From Pseudomonas cavernicola (GTDB lineage Bacteria > Pseudomonadota > Gammaproteobacteria > Pseudomonadales > Pseudomonadaceae), in the NCBI RefSeq assembly GCF_003596405.1, contig NZ_QYUR01000002.1, positions 186,001-250,000 of the forward strand: 64,000 bases of DNA, written 5' to 3'. Below, in pieces: positions 8,865 to 20,255 of this stretch (position 1 is its first letter; each line of letters opens with the position of its first letter). The notes under the pieces are model-generated. The model saw only the letters and a list, made by a program, of their open reading frames with translations. It was not told where the DNA came from and did no database searches. A program made the translations under genes and the position numbers.

Positions 8865-10003
8865 GGCGTTTCCCTTCGTGCCGAGACATTGTTCAGGCGC
8901 ACAGTTGTGGAATACACATGACGCTTGAAACCATCATTGAAAGGCCCGAGGGTGGTACTGCCCAAGGCGTAGGTCTTGCCGTCGGAATATCCAGACGTCG
9001 CCTGCAGGCTGCGCACCAACACATAGACCTTCACGGCCACCACATTGGCCAGCTGACCCACTGTGCAGGGTGACGCCGTCGTGCAACGCACAAACGCCCC
9101 GTCAGGAGCTCCATCACCTCGATTGGTCGGCGAGGTCTTGTTCAGCGGATTGGCCCAGCTGACTGCTGCGTTGTAGTCAACTGCGGCGCCGGTATCACTG
9201 CGATTGTCGATGCCCAGTTCTACCGCAAAGCCCTCGACGCCCTCGATTAGAGGCTGCACGCTCCACTCCGTGCCACCCGCACCGCCAAACTCGGCGCGCA
9301 TCAGGGTGTTGTCATTCCGGATGAAATAGATATTCGAGACATACTTACGTCGGGCTGTCGGCTCACTGGCCAGACAGCTTCTCTTCTGCAGGGTGAAACC
9401 GGACGTGCCCAGCACATAGGCATAGGCAGATGCGCTTGCACACAACGAAGGCTGGAAATACACCTTGGGGGTGGCAGTCGCGACAGTATCGGCCTCACAG
9501 TTGGCCGCCCCCGGCAAACAGGTGTCGGCATGCCGGAGCACCAACACATCCGTCGCCGTCTTCTGGCTCTGCACCACCGTTGAACAACCCGATGGAGCAG
9601 CCTCATAGGTTTGAACCGGAATACCCAGGAGGGCCGACCGGTAGGCAACATCCCAGGAAGCAAATGCAAGGCACGGATCGGGTACTGCTGCCGGATAGTC
9701 TGCCGGCACATCCGTCGACGTCAGATCATCGAATTGCGGGACAAAACCATCCCAAAACCCGCCATGCACCAGATCATTGGCGATCAACTGGATGGCGAAG
9801 CGGCCATTTTCGATCTGCGCATTGGTCTTGGTCATTTCATCATTGGTGCGAGACACATCGAGGAACAACTGCAGAACGGCCACCATCATTAGCAGACTGA
9901 TGGTGATGGCCACCATCAACTCGATCAAACTGAAGCCCACCTGCCTAACGCGCGCGCCGCCCAGCTTGCCGGCAGCACTGCCATACACCGCCATGTTCTT
10001 CAT
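8861..10003 (-). CDS. pilW: PilW-like minor pilin, second set
   Basis: 380 residues. A long leader of about 23 residues ends QVG, then FSLIELMVAITISLLMMVAVLQLF with Glu5. A large cysteine-rich globular region follows, as in PilW. A potential alternative start at Met4 would give a slightly shorter leader. It overlaps pilV by four bases and pilX by four bases, showing tight coupling within the operon. Confidence 0.9.
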   Translation of the reverse strand: MKNMAVYGSAAGKLGGARVRQVGFSLIELMVAITISLLMMVAVLQLFLDVSRTNDEMTKTNAQIENGRFAIQLIANDLVHGGFWDGFVPQFDDLTSTDVPADYPAAVPDPCLAFASWDVAYRSALLGIPVQTYEAAPSGCSTVVQSQKTATDVLVLRHADTCLPGAANCEADTVATATPKVYFQPSLCASASAYAYVLGTSGFTLQKRSCLASEPTARRKYVSNIYFIRNDNTLMRAEFGGAGGTEWSVQPLIEGVEGFAVELGIDNRSDTGAAVDYNAAVSWANPLNKTSPTNRGDGAPDGAFVRCTTASPCTVGQLANVVAVKVYVLVRSLQATSGYSDGKTYALGSTTLGPFNDGFKRHVYSTTVRLNNVSARRETP

Positions 10004-10584
10004 AGAGTGGCCACGCGCACTTTAGTGGTTACAACCCGGCGGCACTGGTCATTCGTACAAGCCGCTCCATCGTCATACTTGTCTACCCCGCAGGCGACGC
10101 CCGCAGGCGGAGCCGCCAAGCGAGTCAAACCCTGCCAAGCCACAGTGACCAGATATTCCCCCGAGCCGCCGCCTCCCAGCGCTACCACGCAGCCACGCCC
10201 TCCAATCATGGCGCCGACCATGACTTTGCTGGTGCCGGTGCCGCTGGTTTCGCCAGCGCCCTGCAAGGCATTGCACCACTCACTTTTATCGCGCTCCAAC
10301 TGCGTAGAAGTAGCAGTGGCGGTCGGACAGGTCATGCCCGCACCGAGCGGGCCGGCGCTTGTGACATAGCTCGCAGCGGCGTTGCGATTGAGCGCAATGC
10401 GATTGGCCATGTCATTGAGCAGCAGCAGCGCCTGGGCACGCTGGTAGGCTTCCATCTCGGACTGCTGCAGGCGCGACTGCAGACCCGCCATACCCAGCAG
10501 ACCTACGGCGAGGATGAAGATGGTCACCAGCACTTCGATCAGCGTCATGCCACGCTGGCTTCGGGTGAGAGGTCGCATTTGCAT
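10000..10584 (-). CDS. pilV: PilV-like minor pilin, second set
   Basis: About 194 residues from the ATG at 10584; GTG at 10593 or ATG at 10578 are also possible. The leader ends SQRG, followed by MTLIEVLVTIFILAVGLLGMAG, the PilV/GspI signature. It is longer than the first-set PilV (145) and carries a glycine-rich segment (ALGGGGSGEYLV) and several cysteines. The start overlaps the end of pilE by a few bases or directly abuts it. Confidence 0.88.
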   Translation of the reverse strand: MQMRPLTRSQRGMTLIEVLVTIFILAVGLLGMAGLQSRLQQSEMEAYQRAQALLLLNDMANRIALNRNAAASYVTSAGPLGAGMTCPTATATSTQLERDKSEWCNALQGAGETSGTGTSKVMVGAMIGGRGCVVALGGGGSGEYLVTVAWQGLTRLAAPPAGVACGVDKYDDGAACTNDQCRRVVTTKVRVATL

Positions 10585-10586
10585 GA

Positions 10587-10997
10587 TCACCACTTTCCTG
10601 TAGGGCCTTTGACCCCTGCACTGGTGAGCGTCAGGTCGCCATCGCTGACCTGGTTCCCTATCGCCGTGAAGGTGATGGTGTAGGACGGCACCGGCGCAGC
10701 AGTCGTAAGCGCAGGTACCGTGATGACGTAGCTGTAGTTCCTGCTCACCTCCGCCGGCAGCCTGTAACCACTGGCTTCAAGCGTGTCTTTGTCGGCATAC
10801 GCACGATTGGCGAGCAGCAACTGCTGCTCGCGGTTGGCGATGTCCATCATCTGCGCCTGGGCGGCGGCACGTTTGCCTCTAATGACGTATTGCTGGTAAC
10901 TGGGATACGCAATCGCCGCCAGAATGCCGATTATCGCAACGGTAATCATCAGTTCGATAAGGGTAAAACCGCGCTGTTTCGTTTGTTTCACAGACAT
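10587..10997 (-). CDS. pilE: PilE-type minor pilin
   Basis: About 136 residues from ATG at 10997. The frame is open further upstream, but the residues before [10 protein letters not shown] do not look like a leader. The leader is followed by [28 protein letters not shown], the canonical PilE N-terminus. It heads the second operon, whereas P. aeruginosa pilE is at the end of the fimU operon. AAAAAGG sits very close to the start, so the exact initiation codon is uncertain (the preceding GTG is an option). Confidence 0.9.
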   Translation of the reverse strand: MSVKQTKQRGFTLIELMITVAIIGILAAIAYPSYQQYVIRGKRAAAQAQMMDIANREQQLLLANRAYADKDTLEASGYRLPAEVSRNYSYVITVPALTTAAPVPSYTITFTAIGNQVSDGDLTLTSAGVKGPTGKW

Positions 10998-11337
10998 CAC
11001 CTTTTTACGAACCGAATTATCAGACTTCCCTGCCCAGAGAGCCGAACCATCGCGCATTGCCGTTAATTATTCACGGGCCCAAGCATTACACCGTCGAGTC
11101 GATCAGGAGAGTGGGTACTCGACGACCGGCTTATTCACCATTACAACCGGTTCTATTTCACCCCAGGGCATGACACATCAGGCCTACGCCCTGAGCTCGA
11201 TGAGCCACTACCTCGGCTCATGGCCTTGCCAATCATGACTGAGCCAATACAACCACAAACTGATTAAACTCGGACGACGACAAGTTCACACCCTGCAGGA
11301 TGCGGGGATTTGCTCCACACCATGAGGCACGGATGCC
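10998..11337. other. Divergent intergenic region between pilE and fimT
   Basis: 340 bases separating leftward pilE from rightward fimT; it must hold both promoters. No gene is visible. I could not assign a convincing sigma-70 or sigma-54 promoter or a known regulator site by eye. Confidence 0.5.
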
Positions 11338-11853
11338 ATGCTCAACTACGCTCGCGGCTTCACCTTGATCGAAGCACTCATCGTGCTTGCGCTACTCAGT
11401 CTACTGATCGGCATGGGGGCACCAGCACTTACTCATTTGCTTCAGAGCCAGCAACTGAGGACTGCCAGTCAGAATTTGGCTTCCAGCTTTACCCTTGCAC
11501 GGCAAGCATCAATCACCCAGCGACGCCCTGCCCTGATTGACAATAGTGACGGCCGCTGGGAAAACGGCTGGCGGGTATTTGTCGATGCGAACTCAAACGG
11601 AATTTTCGACTCAGGCGAGCATGAACTGCAGCGTCATGGCTCCCTGCCGGCAGGTATACGGGTTGCTGCCAACTCCCCGGTACGCCTTTATATCCGCTAT
11701 ATGCCAACCGGACAGGCAAAATTGCGTAGTGGTGCATTTCAGGCAGGGACGCTCACGCTTTGCCACGAGAACGGTCAGCACGCAGTCAGGCACCTTATTC
11801 TCAGCGCAACCGGACGTTTACGCCGGGAGAAAGGGGCTGCTGGATCTTGTTGA
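11338..11853 (+). CDS. fimT: FimT-type pseudopilin
   Basis: 171 residues. The leader MLNYARG is followed by FTLIEALIVLALLSLLIGMGAPALTHLL. Mature Glu5 is present but the next residue is Ala rather than Leu/Met. The GspH/FimT domain shows FTLARQASITQRRPA, an NGWRVFVDANSNG segment and a C-terminal Cys. FimT proteins are minor pilins and, in some bacteria, bind DNA during uptake; the basic C-terminus (RLRREKG) would fit that but is not proof. It stands alone and opposite to the pilin operons. Confidence 0.85.
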   Translation: MLNYARGFTLIEALIVLALLSLLIGMGAPALTHLLQSQQLRTASQNLASSFTLARQASITQRRPALIDNSDGRWENGWRVFVDANSNGIFDSGEHELQRHGSLPAGIRVAANSPVRLYIRYMPTGQAKLRSGAFQAGTLTLCHENGQHAVRHLILSATGRLRREKGAAGSC

Positions 11854-11935
11854 GGCGATGTCTGCGTTAACTGTTGATGAAAATACCTTCGAACAGCACA
11901 GAACCTGTGGGAGAGGCCTTGGCCGCCGATGGGTT

Positions 11936-12041
11936 GTAGGGTGGGTTAGCCATAGGCGTAACCCACCATCCGGCCCGCAAGCGGCGGTGCCTGGTGGCAC
12001 CGTTGGCGGGTTACGCCGCTATTCGGCGTACCCACCCTACA
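11936..12041. repeat. Palindromic intergenic repeat (GTAGGGTGGGTTA type)
   Basis: The ends are inverted copies: TGTAGGGTGGGTTAGC at the left and GTACCCACCCTACA at the right, with further internal pairing (GTAACCCACC / GGCGGGTTAC). It fills the gap between fimT and ispH, which converge. Confidence 0.7.
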
Positions 12042-12053
12042 GAAATGCATGAA

Positions 12054-13001
12054 TCACTCTATGCGGGTTACGCGCAGCTCCTTCGGCATCGAGAACGTCA
12101 CATTCTCCGGCCGGCCATCCAGCTCCTCGGCGCCTACGGCCCCCCACTCACGCAATTGTTCAACGACCCCCCGCACCAACACTTCAGGCGCCGAGGCGCC
12201 AGCGGTGATGCCGATGTGGGCGCAGTTGTCGAACCACTCGCGTTGCAGATCTTCAGCGCCATCGATCAGATAGGCCGGCGTACCTAAACGCTCGGAGAGC
12301 TCACGCAGTCGATTGGAGTTGGAGCTGTTCGGGCTGCCGACCACCAGCACCACATCGCATTCGCTGGCCAGCTGCTTGACCGCATCCTGGCGGTTCTGGG
12401 TGGCGTAGCAGATGTCGTCCTTGCGTGGGCCGCCGATGCTGGGGAATTTGCTGCGCAGGGCGTCGATGACACGGCTGGTATCGTCCATCGACAGGGTGGT
12501 CTGGGTGACGAAGGCCAGCGCTTCAGGATTGCGCACCTGCAAGCGCTCGACATCCGCCTCGTCTTCCACCAGGTAGATGGCGCCGCCGTTGCTGGCATCG
12601 TACTGGCCCATGGTGCCTTCCACTTCGGGATGGCCGGCGTGGCCGATGAGGATGCATTCGCGGCCATCGCGGCTGTAGCGAGCCACCTCGATATGCACCT
12701 TGGTCACCAGCGGACAGGTGGCGTCGAATACCTTGAGGCCGCGCTGCTCGGCCTCCTTGCGCACTGCCTGGGATACACCATGGGCACTGAAGATGACGAT
12801 GACGTTGTCTGGCACCTGCTCCAATTCCTCGACGAACACTGCGCCACGCGCGCGCAGGTCTTCGACCACGAACTTGTTGTGCACCACTTCATGCCGCACA
12901 TAGATCGGCGGGCCGAAGACTTCCAGGGCGCGGTTGACGATTTCGATCGCACGGTCGACGCCAGCGCAGAAGCCACGGGGGTTGGCGAGTTTAATTTGCA
13001 T
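12054..13001 (-). CDS. ispH: 4-hydroxy-3-methylbut-2-enyl diphosphate reductase
   Basis: 315 residues. IspH (LytB) makes IPP and DMAPP from HMBPP in the last step of the MEP pathway, using a [4Fe-4S] cluster. The three cluster cysteines are present: C12 (PRGFCAG), the one in DATCPLV and the one in [11 protein letters not shown]. The [10 protein letters not shown] substrate motif is also seen. The frame runs open upstream to 13232, but that part is translated from a dispersed repeat, so ATG at 13001 ([11 protein letters not shown]) is chosen, giving the usual family length. It is followed by a palindromic repeat. Confidence 0.97.
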   Translation of the reverse strand: MQIKLANPRGFCAGVDRAIEIVNRALEVFGPPIYVRHEVVHNKFVVEDLRARGAVFVEELEQVPDNVIVIFSAHGVSQAVRKEAEQRGLKVFDATCPLVTKVHIEVARYSRDGRECILIGHAGHPEVEGTMGQYDASNGGAIYLVEDEADVERLQVRNPEALAFVTQTTLSMDDTSRVIDALRSKFPSIGGPRKDDICYATQNRQDAVKQLASECDVVLVVGSPNSSNSNRLRELSERLGTPAYLIDGAEDLQREWFDNCAHIGITAGASAPEVLVRGVVEQLREWGAVGAEELDGRPENVTFSMPKELRVTRIE

Positions 13002-13107
13002 GATGAGAGTCTCGGCGCGCAGGGCCTGGAAGTGGAAGTTTAACGCCGCCCGCAGCCCAAGGGCGAATCGGTACCTATAGGAGCCAGCTTGCTGGCGAAT
13101 AGCCTTT

Positions 13108-13226
13108 GATCGTTCCCACGCACCCGCGTGGGAATGCATCCCGGGACGCTCTGCGTCCACCTCCTGAGGGTAGCGGGACGCGGAGCGTCCCCGGCGGGGT
13201 TCCCACGCAGGAGCATGGGAACCATC
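13108..13226. repeat. Dispersed repeat, GATCGTTCCCACGC family
   Basis: Starts GATCGTTCCCACGC and ends CATGGGAACCATC in inverted orientation, with an inner GGGACGCTCTGCGTCC / GGACGCGGAGCGTCCC pair. Shorter relatives lie at 53806-53858 and within 55704-55835. It sits between fkpB and ispH and creates a false N-terminal extension of the ispH frame. Confidence 0.75.
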
Positions 13227-13237
13227 AGCCATACGAC

Positions 13238-13690
13238 TCAGGCCGGTTTGACCGCGATGATCTCAACCTGAAAACTCAGCGTCTTGCCGGCCAGCGGGTG
13301 ATTGAAGTCGATGGTCACCTGGGCATCATCGAAAGCTTTGACCACGCCTGGCAGCTCGGTATTCGCGGCGTCATTGAAGATCACCAGCAAGCCTTCGGAC
13401 AGCTCCATATCCTGAAACTGCGCGCGCGGCATCACCTGCACATTCTGCGGATTGAGCTGACCAAAGCCGCGCTCCGGCTCAACCTGCAGGGTACGCTTGT
13501 CGCCCGCTTTGAGGCCGAACAAGGCGGCCTCGAAACCCGGCAGCAGGTTGCCATCGCCGACCTTGAAGGTCGCAGGTTGCTTATCAAAGGTACTGTCCAC
13601 GACCTCGCCCGAGTCGAGATTCAGGGCGAAATGCAGGGTGACTTCCTTGTCCGGGCCAATACGCTGCTCAGTGACAAGAGACTCAGTCAT
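13238..13690 (-). CDS. fkpB: FKBP-type peptidyl-prolyl isomerase, SlpA-like
   Basis: 150 residues. This is an FKBP domain with the SlyD/SlpA insert-in-flap architecture ([16 protein letters not shown] region). The [15 protein letters not shown] start and [16 protein letters not shown] end are typical of FkpB. Start MTESLV at 13690 overlaps the lspA stop by 8 bases; the open frame upstream of it is only the antisense-frame continuation of lspA. The fkpB-lspA-ileS-ribF order is conserved in Pseudomonas, and these genes are probably co-transcribed leftwards. Confidence 0.94.
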   Translation of the reverse strand: MTESLVTEQRIGPDKEVTLHFALNLDSGEVVDSTFDKQPATFKVGDGNLLPGFEAALFGLKAGDKRTLQVEPERGFGQLNPQNVQVMPRAQFQDMELSEGLLVIFNDAANTELPGVVKAFDDAQVTIDFNHPLAGKTLSFQVEIIAVKPA

Positions 13691-14192
13691 GGGCGGGTTC
13701 TCCGGACTTCTTGGTTTTGAACATATCCACGGCCAGCAGGATGGCGCCGACCGTGATGGCGCTATCAGCGATGTTGAACGCCGGGAAGTACCAGCGGTTC
13801 TGCCAATGCACCAGGATGAAATCGACCACATGACCGAGCATTACGCGGTCATACAGATTGCCCAGCGCGCCACCCAGGACCAACGCCAGGGCGATGGCCA
13901 ACCAGGTTTCTTCGGCTTTCAGGCGCTTGAGCCAGACCACCAGAACGGCACTTACGCCTAGGGCGATTAGCGCAAACAGCCAGCGCTGCCAGCCCGAACT
14001 GTCCGCCAGGAAACTGAAGGCCGCGCCGGTGTTGTACGCCAGCGTCCAGCTGAAGTAATCCGGAATTACCACGATTTGCTGGTAGAGGGTCAACGCGCCC
14101 TCGAAATAGAACTTGCTCGCCTGATCCAGCACGAACACCAGCACGCTCAGCCAAAGCCAAGCCAACCGTCCGAAACGACTAGCCTCAGGCAT
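13683..14192 (-). CDS. lspA: Lipoprotein signal peptidase (signal peptidase II)
   Basis: 169 residues with four membrane helices. The two catalytic aspartates are in GNLYDRV and FNIADSAI, and the NTGAAFSF motif is intact. LspA cleaves the signal peptide of diacylglyceryl-prolipoproteins in the inner membrane. ATG at 14192 overlaps the ileS stop by 8 bases. A further upstream start (seven residues longer) is possible but less likely. Confidence 0.96.
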   Translation of the reverse strand: MPEASRFGRLAWLWLSVLVFVLDQASKFYFEGALTLYQQIVVIPDYFSWTLAYNTGAAFSFLADSSGWQRWLFALIALGVSAVLVVWLKRLKAEETWLAIALALVLGGALGNLYDRVMLGHVVDFILVHWQNRWYFPAFNIADSAITVGAILLAVDMFKTKKSGEPAHD

Positions 14193-17016
14193 AGTGACGC
14201 ACCTCACCTGCACCGCTGATGTTGTCTACGCAGCGACCGCAGATTTCCGGATGCTCCGGGTTAACCCCGACATCTTCACGGTGATGCCAGCAACGGCTGC
14301 ACTTGGCGTGGCTGGATTTCACCACCTTGAGCTTGAGACCGGAAACCTCGGTCTCCACCGCGTCAGCCGGTGCACTCAGCAGCGGTGCAACACTGGCCGT
14401 CGAGGTGATCAGCACGAAGCGCAGTTCGTTGCTGAGTTTGGCCAGATCAGCGACCAACGCCTCTTCGGCATACAGCGTGACTTCCGCCTGCAGGTTGCCA
14501 CCGATGGCTTTCGCCGCGCGGAGGTTTTCCAGCTCCTTGTTCACCGCCACTTTAACGGCCATGACCCGCTCCCAGAACGCCCGATCCAGCGCAATACCTT
14601 CCGGCAACTCGCTCAGGCCCTGGTACCAGGTATTCAGCATCACCGACTCATTACGCGCGCCCGGCAGGTACTGCCAGAGTTCGTCGGCGGTAAAGGCCAG
14701 GATCGGCGCAATCCAGCGCACCAGTGCTTCGGCGATATGGAACAGCGCCGTCTGGCAGGAACGCCGTGCGGTGCTATCCGCCGCAGTGGTGTACTGGCGG
14801 TCCTTGATGATGTCGAGGTAGAAGCCACCCAGCTCCTGTACGCAGAAGTTGTGCACCTTCTGGTAAACGTTCCAGAAGCGGTACTCGCCGTAAGCCTCTT
14901 CCAGTTCGCGTTGCAGCAGCAGGGCGCGATCCACCGCCCAGCGATCCAGCGCCAGCATGTCTTCGGCCGGCAGCAGGTGCTGAGCCGGGTCAAAGCCGCT
15001 CAGATTGGAGAGCAGGAAGCGCGCGGTGTTACGGATACGACGGTAGGCATCGGCGCTGCGCTGCAGGATCTGCTGCGATACCGCCATCTCACCGGAATAG
15101 TCGGTCGCGGAAACCCACAGACGCAAGATGTCTGCACCCAAGGTGTCAGTGACTTGCTGCGGCGCGATCACGTTGCCCATCGACTTGGACATCTTGCGGC
15201 CGTTCTCATCGACGGTAAAACCGTGGGTGAGCAGTTCGCGATACGGTGGGTGGTTGTCGATCGCACAGCCGGTGAGCAATGACGAGTGGAACCAGCCACG
15301 GTGCTGGTCCGAACCTTCCAAGTACAGATCCCCACGTGGCCCACTAGCGTGGCCCAGTGCGTGCGAGCCGCGCAACACGTGCCAGTGGGTGGTGCCGGAA
15401 TCGAACCAGACGTCCAGGGTGTCGCTGATCTTGTCGTACTGGGCAGCCTCGCTACCTAGCAGGTCAGCCGCATCCAGCTTGAACCAGGCTTCGATACCCT
15501 CTTGCTCCACACGCTGAGCGACTTCTTCCATCAACTCGACGGTGCGCGGGTGCAGCTCACCGCTTTCCTTATGCAGGAAGAACGGGATCGGCACGCCCCA
15601 GTTGCGTTGGCGCGAAATGCACCAGTCAGGCCGACCGGCGATCATGCTGTGCAGGCGCGCCTGGCCCCAGGCCGGAATGAAATCAGTGTGCTCGATACCG
15701 GTCAGTGCCCGCTCACGCAGGGTGGCACCCTCGGTCGGCTGCTTGTCCATGCCGACGAACCACTGCGCCGTGGCACGGTAGATCAACGGAGTCTTGTGGC
15801 GCCAGCAGTGCATATAGCTGTGGCTGATGGTTTCGGTATGCAGCAGGCTGCCCACTTCGGCGAGCTTGTCGACGATGTTCGGGTTGGCCTTCCAGATGAA
15901 TTGGCCACCGAAGAACGGCAGCGAGTCGACATACACGCCGTTGCTTTGCACCGGGTTGAGGATGTCGTCGTTAACCATGCCGTAGCGCTTACAGGTGACG
16001 AAGTCGTCCTCGCCATAAGCTGGCGACGAATGGACCACGCCGGTGCCTGCGCCCAGCTCGACGTATTCCGCCAGATAGACCGGCGACCGGCGCTCGTAGA
16101 AGGGGTGGCTGAAGTTGATCAGCTCCAGGGCTTCGCCTTTCGCGGTGGCGATCACCGAGCCTTCCAGCTTGTAACGCAGCAGGCAGGACTCGACCAGTTC
16201 CTCCGCCAGCAACAACAGCTTGTCGCCCACATCCACCAAGGCGTAGCGGAACTCCGGGTGCAGGTTCAACGCCTGGTTGGCTGGGATGGTCCAGGGCGTG
16301 GTGGTCCAGATCACGATGGACGCCGGCTTGGGCAACGCGGCCAGGCCAAAAGCGGCGGCCAGCTTGGCCTCATCGGCGCAGGGGAAGGCCACATCGATGG
16401 TCGCGGACTTCTTGTCGGCGTACTCGACCTCGGCTTCAGCCAACGCCGAGCCACAGTCGAAGCACCAGTTCACCGGCTTCAAACCCTTGAAGACGAAACC
16501 ACCCTTGACCATTTCCGCCAGGGCGCGGATCTCACCGGCCTCGTTGACGAAATCCATGGTTTTGTAAGGATTGCCCCAGTCACCCAGCACACCCAGACGG
16601 ATGAAGTCGGCCTTCTGCCCCTCGATCTGCTCGCTCGCGTAGGCGCGGCACAGTTCGCGAGTTTTGTCGGCGGACAGGTGCTTGCCGTGGGTCACTTCGA
16701 CTTTGTGTTCGATCGGCAAGCCGTGGCAATCCCAGCCCGGCACATAAGGCGCATCGAAGCCCGACAGGGTTTTCGAACGGGTGATGATGTCCTTGAGAAT
16801 CTTGTTAACCGCATGACCGATGTGAATACTGCCATTGGCGTAGGGCGGACCATCGTGCAGCACGAACTTCGGACGATCCTTACCGATCTCCCGCAGCTTC
16901 TGGTACAGGCCAATGCTGTCCCAGCTCTGCAGAATTTGCGGCTCGCGCTGCGGCAGGCCGGCCTTCATCGGGAAGGCAGTGTCTGGGAGGTTTAGCGTGG
17001 CTTTGTAGTCGGTCAT
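14185..17016 (-). CDS. ileS: Isoleucyl-tRNA synthetase
   Basis: 943 residues, the usual length. Class I synthetase with HIGH at residues 65-68 (NGSIHIGHA), KMSKS near residue 605 ([10 protein letters not shown]), the editing domain between them, and a C-terminal zinc site formed by CSRCW and CGRC pairs. It charges tRNA-Ile in the cytoplasm. Start [13 protein letters not shown] at 17016, 10 bases after the ribF stop. Confidence 0.98.
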   Translation of the reverse strand: MTDYKATLNLPDTAFPMKAGLPQREPQILQSWDSIGLYQKLREIGKDRPKFVLHDGPPYANGSIHIGHAVNKILKDIITRSKTLSGFDAPYVPGWDCHGLPIEHKVEVTHGKHLSADKTRELCRAYASEQIEGQKADFIRLGVLGDWGNPYKTMDFVNEAGEIRALAEMVKGGFVFKGLKPVNWCFDCGSALAEAEVEYADKKSATIDVAFPCADEAKLAAAFGLAALPKPASIVIWTTTPWTIPANQALNLHPEFRYALVDVGDKLLLLAEELVESCLLRYKLEGSVIATAKGEALELINFSHPFYERRSPVYLAEYVELGAGTGVVHSSPAYGEDDFVTCKRYGMVNDDILNPVQSNGVYVDSLPFFGGQFIWKANPNIVDKLAEVGSLLHTETISHSYMHCWRHKTPLIYRATAQWFVGMDKQPTEGATLRERALTGIEHTDFIPAWGQARLHSMIAGRPDWCISRQRNWGVPIPFFLHKESGELHPRTVELMEEVAQRVEQEGIEAWFKLDAADLLGSEAAQYDKISDTLDVWFDSGTTHWHVLRGSHALGHASGPRGDLYLEGSDQHRGWFHSSLLTGCAIDNHPPYRELLTHGFTVDENGRKMSKSMGNVIAPQQVTDTLGADILRLWVSATDYSGEMAVSQQILQRSADAYRRIRNTARFLLSNLSGFDPAQHLLPAEDMLALDRWAVDRALLLQRELEEAYGEYRFWNVYQKVHNFCVQELGGFYLDIIKDRQYTTAADSTARRSCQTALFHIAEALVRWIAPILAFTADELWQYLPGARNESVMLNTWYQGLSELPEGIALDRAFWERVMAVKVAVNKELENLRAAKAIGGNLQAEVTLYAEEALVADLAKLSNELRFVLITSTASVAPLLSAPADAVETEVSGLKLKVVKSSHAKCSRCWHHREDVGVNPEHPEICGRCVDNISGAGEVRHYA

Positions 17017-17026
17017 CTCAGGCTCT

Positions 17027-17965
17027 TCACTTAAGCGGTTGGCCCTGCCAATGGGCACGGGCGGCGGCGACATCCGCGTCTATCGCCGACTTCAGCGCCT
17101 CCAGGGAGGCGAAACGCTGCTCATCACGCAGCTTATGGTGGAATGCCACCGTCAAACGCCGGCCATAAATATCACCGGAAAAATCTAATAAATGCACTTC
17201 CAGATGGGCACTACCGTCGCCCTCCACCGTGGGCCGCACGCCGATATTCGCGACGCCCGGGCAACGCTGGCCGTCCAACTCGGTGCTGACCAGATAAACC
17301 CCTGTCAGCGGCACCCGACGGCGCTTGAGTTGCACGTTCGCCGTTGGTGTACCCAACTGGCGGCCGAGCTTTTGCCCATGCAACACCCGCCCGACGATCT
17401 GAAACGGCCGCCCGAGCAAGCGTTCAGCCAGGGGGAAATCCGCCGCTGCCAGCGCCTCACGCACCCGCGTACTGCTGACACGCCGCCCATCGACCTCGAC
17501 GGTCGCCGCCGCTTCCACGCTGAAACCCTCGGCCGCACCGGCTTGCAACAAAAACTCAAAATCACCCGCACGATCACAACCAAAGCGGAAATCGTCACCG
17601 ACCTCCAGATGCTGCACGCCAAGCCCTTCCACCAACACGGCGTGGACGAACTCGGCGGCACTCAACTCGCGCAGGCGACGGTTGAATGACAGACACAGGA
17701 CCCGGTCGACCCCTTCAGCGGCGAACAATGCCAGTTTGTCACGCAGGCGCGCCAAGCGCGCCGGCGCCAAGTCGGGGGCAAAGAACTCACGGGGCTGCGG
17801 CTCAAAAATCACCACACAGCTGGGCACGCCCAACTCGACCGCGCGCGCGCGCAGACGCGCCAGGATGGCCTGATGGCCGCGGTGCACGCCGTCAAAATTG
17901 CCGATGGTGGCGACACAGCCCCGGTGCTGGGGCCGCAAGTTGTGGAGGCCTCGAACCAGCTGCAT
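17027..17965 (-). CDS. ribF: Bifunctional riboflavin kinase / FAD synthetase
   Basis: 312 residues. The N-terminal FMN adenylyltransferase domain has [12 protein letters not shown], and the C-terminal riboflavin kinase domain has [10 protein letters not shown]. It converts riboflavin to FMN and FAD. Start [16 protein letters not shown] at 17965. It heads the ribF-ileS-lspA-fkpB run. Confidence 0.97.
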   Translation of the reverse strand: MQLVRGLHNLRPQHRGCVATIGNFDGVHRGHQAILARLRARAVELGVPSCVVIFEPQPREFFAPDLAPARLARLRDKLALFAAEGVDRVLCLSFNRRLRELSAAEFVHAVLVEGLGVQHLEVGDDFRFGCDRAGDFEFLLQAGAAEGFSVEAAATVEVDGRRVSSTRVREALAAADFPLAERLLGRPFQIVGRVLHGQKLGRQLGTPTANVQLKRRRVPLTGVYLVSTELDGQRCPGVANIGVRPTVEGDGSAHLEVHLLDFSGDIYGRRLTVAFHHKLRDEQRFASLEALKSAIDADVAAARAHWQGQPLK

Positions 17966-18103
17966 AGGACGCTTCTTGCTCACAAAGTGGTCGATTATAC
18001 GCACACCCGGCGCCAGACAACAGGCGACAGCCCTAGCAGGAGCGACAGACGCCTGATGGGCAAAAGGTGGGAGCCGTTAACTGAGGCTGACAACAACCCC
18101 AAA

Positions 18104-19642
18104 TCACATTGCGGCCCTTCGGGCAAAATCTTTCAAGCGGAACCCCAGCAACGCCAGCATGCCGAAATAGGCGACAACTCCGGCAACCACAAGAATCCCC
18201 AAGCGAATCAACCGCGCCAGCATCTCCCCCCGCTCCCAGGCCGGCATAAAGTGCATGACGCCCAGCAATACCGCCGACATGACCAGCACAGCGGCAATCA
18301 ACTTGGCTAAAAACACACCCCAACCAGGTTGCGGCTCGAACAGTTGTTGCTTGCGCAACTGCCAATACAGCAGACCGGCATTGATACAGGCGGCCAGACC
18401 GATGGCCAGGGCCAGCCCGGCATGACGTAGCGGAATGACAAAGGCCAGATTCATCAACTGGGTAACCGCCAGGGTAAACAGCGCAATTTTGACTGGGGTG
18501 CGGATGTTTTGCCGGGCGTAAAACCCTGGAGCTAGCACCTTGACCAGAATGATCCCCATCAAACCAACTGAATAAGCGATCAGCGCGCGCTGGGTCATCT
18601 GCGCATCGAGGGCGGTGAATTTGCCGTACTGAAAGAGCGAGACCGTTAGCGGCTCCGAGAGGATCGCCAGCGCCAAGGCACAAGGCAGCGCCAGCAAGAA
18701 ACAGAGCCGCAGCCCCCAATCCAGCAGCCGTGAATACTCATGCGAGTCGTTACTCGCATAGGTTCTCGACAGTGCCGGCAACAGAATCGTCCCCAGCGCC
18801 ACACCCAGAACCCCCGACGGCAGCTCCATCAGGCGATCGGCGTAATACATCCAGGAGATCGAGCCCGCGGCCAGAAACGAGGCAAAGATGGTGTTGATGA
18901 TCAGCGAGATCTGACTCACCGACACCCCCAGAATGGCCGGCCCCATCTGCTTCAGAACCCGCCAGACTCCGCTATCCCGCACATTAAGACGCGGCAGCAC
19001 CAACATGCCGATCTTCTTCAGGTGCGGCAGTTGGTAAACCAGCTGCAAAAACCCGCCGACCAGCACCGCCCAACCCAACGCCATCACCGGAGGGTCGAAA
19101 TAGGGCGTAAGGAACAAAGCGAAGACGATCATGCTGACGTTGAGCAAAGTCGGCACAAATGCCGGCACCGAAAAGCGATTCCAGGTATTGAGTATCGCGC
19201 CAGCCAGCGAGGCGAGTGAGATCAGTAATATATAAGGGAAGGTCACGCGCAGCAGCGACGAGGTCAGCTCGAACTTTTCAGGGGTATCGGTAAAGCCGGG
19301 TGCAGTCACCCAGATCACCCAGGGCGCCGCCAGCATCCCCAGCACAGTGACTAGCGCCAACACCAAGGTGAGCAGGCCCGACACATAGGCGATAAAGGTA
19401 CGGGTCGCCTCCTCGCCCTGCTGGCTTTTGTATTCCGCCAGAATCGGTACGAACGCTTGCGAGAATGCGCCCTCGGCAAAAATCCGCCGCAGCAGGTTGG
19501 GCAGCTTGAAGGCGACAAAAAAAGCGTCCGTGGCCACACCGGCACCAAAAATCCGCGCCACGATGGTATCCCGCACAAAGCCCAACACACGGGAAAGCAT
19601 CGTCATAGAGCTGACTGCGGCCAGCGACTTGAGTAAATTCAT
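18104..19642 (-). CDS. murJ: Lipid II flippase MurJ
   Basis: 512 residues, about 14 hydrophobic helices, MATE-like MurJ/MviN family. N-terminal [25 protein letters not shown] is typical, with the conserved Arg/Asp in [12 protein letters not shown]. MurJ moves lipid II across the inner membrane for peptidoglycan synthesis. It is transcribed away from rpsT and sits just upstream of ribF. Confidence 0.97.
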   Translation of the reverse strand: MNLLKSLAAVSSMTMLSRVLGFVRDTIVARIFGAGVATDAFFVAFKLPNLLRRIFAEGAFSQAFVPILAEYKSQQGEEATRTFIAYVSGLLTLVLALVTVLGMLAAPWVIWVTAPGFTDTPEKFELTSSLLRVTFPYILLISLASLAGAILNTWNRFSVPAFVPTLLNVSMIVFALFLTPYFDPPVMALGWAVLVGGFLQLVYQLPHLKKIGMLVLPRLNVRDSGVWRVLKQMGPAILGVSVSQISLIINTIFASFLAAGSISWMYYADRLMELPSGVLGVALGTILLPALSRTYASNDSHEYSRLLDWGLRLCFLLALPCALALAILSEPLTVSLFQYGKFTALDAQMTQRALIAYSVGLMGIILVKVLAPGFYARQNIRTPVKIALFTLAVTQLMNLAFVIPLRHAGLALAIGLAACINAGLLYWQLRKQQLFEPQPGWGVFLAKLIAAVLVMSAVLLGVMHFMPAWERGEMLARLIRLGILVVAGVVAYFGMLALLGFRLKDFARRAAM

Positions 19643-19923
19643 AGGGCTAGATTTCTACCGCTCGATTAGGTGTCGCAGCACCTGGGCACAGCCACGTGGG
19701 CCGCTCCGGTCCCGCGCCAATGCTTGAATCAGCCATTAACACCAAGCCAAAGCCGGCGAGTGTAGAACTCGCGCATAAATAAATCACGCCCTCATCCAAA
19801 CCGCACTCGTCGTCCGCCCTCCGTCAGACGGCCGAACCACACTTGACAAGGGCAGAACACATCGGCATGATTCGCGGCCTTATTTGTTTAGTCATTCCCC
19901 AAGGTTTTTCGAGGAGCTCGACG

Positions 19924-20202
19924 GTGGCCAATACACCTTCTGCCAAAAAACGCGCTAAACAGGCTGAGAAGCGTCGTAGCCATAACGCCAGCCTGCGCTC
20001 CATGGTTCGTACCTACATCAAGAACGTGGTCAAGGCTATCGACGCCAAAGATCTCGAGCTCGCCCAGACTGCCTACACTTTGGCTGTGCCAGTAATCGAC
20101 CGTATGGCCGACAAAGGCATCATCCACAAGAACAAAGCAGCACGTCACAAAGGCCGCCTGAATGCCCACATCAAGGCACTCGGCGAAGCTGCTGCAGCTT
20201 AA
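19924..20202 (+). CDS. rpsT: 30S ribosomal protein S20
   Basis: 92 residues, GTG start with GAGGAG seven bases before it. It is basic throughout ([33 protein letters not shown]). S20 binds 16S rRNA early in 30S assembly. A strong terminator follows directly. Confidence 0.98.
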   Translation: MANTPSAKKRAKQAEKRRSHNASLRSMVRTYIKNVVKAIDAKDLELAQTAYTLAVPVIDRMADKGIIHKNKAARHKGRLNAHIKALGEAAAA

Positions 20203-20215
20203 GCCTGACGCGCTG

Positions 20216-20243
20216 AAAAAACCGACCTGATGGTCGGTTTTTT
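20216..20243 (+). terminator. Rho-independent terminator of rpsT
   Basis: Perfect 12-base stem (AAAAAACCGACC / GGTCGGTTTTTT) with a 4-base loop, right after the rpsT stop. The flanking A and T runs allow it to work in both directions. Confidence 0.9.
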
Positions 20244-20255
20244 ATTGCCCAGAGA

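Noticed and set aside
13002..13232. N-terminal extension of IspH
   Set aside because: Encoded by a dispersed repeat; family start is [11 protein letters not shown] at 13001.
19843..19923. Upstream ATG extension of rpsT
   Set aside because: The prefix is unlike S20, and GAGGAG is correctly spaced for the GTG at 19924.
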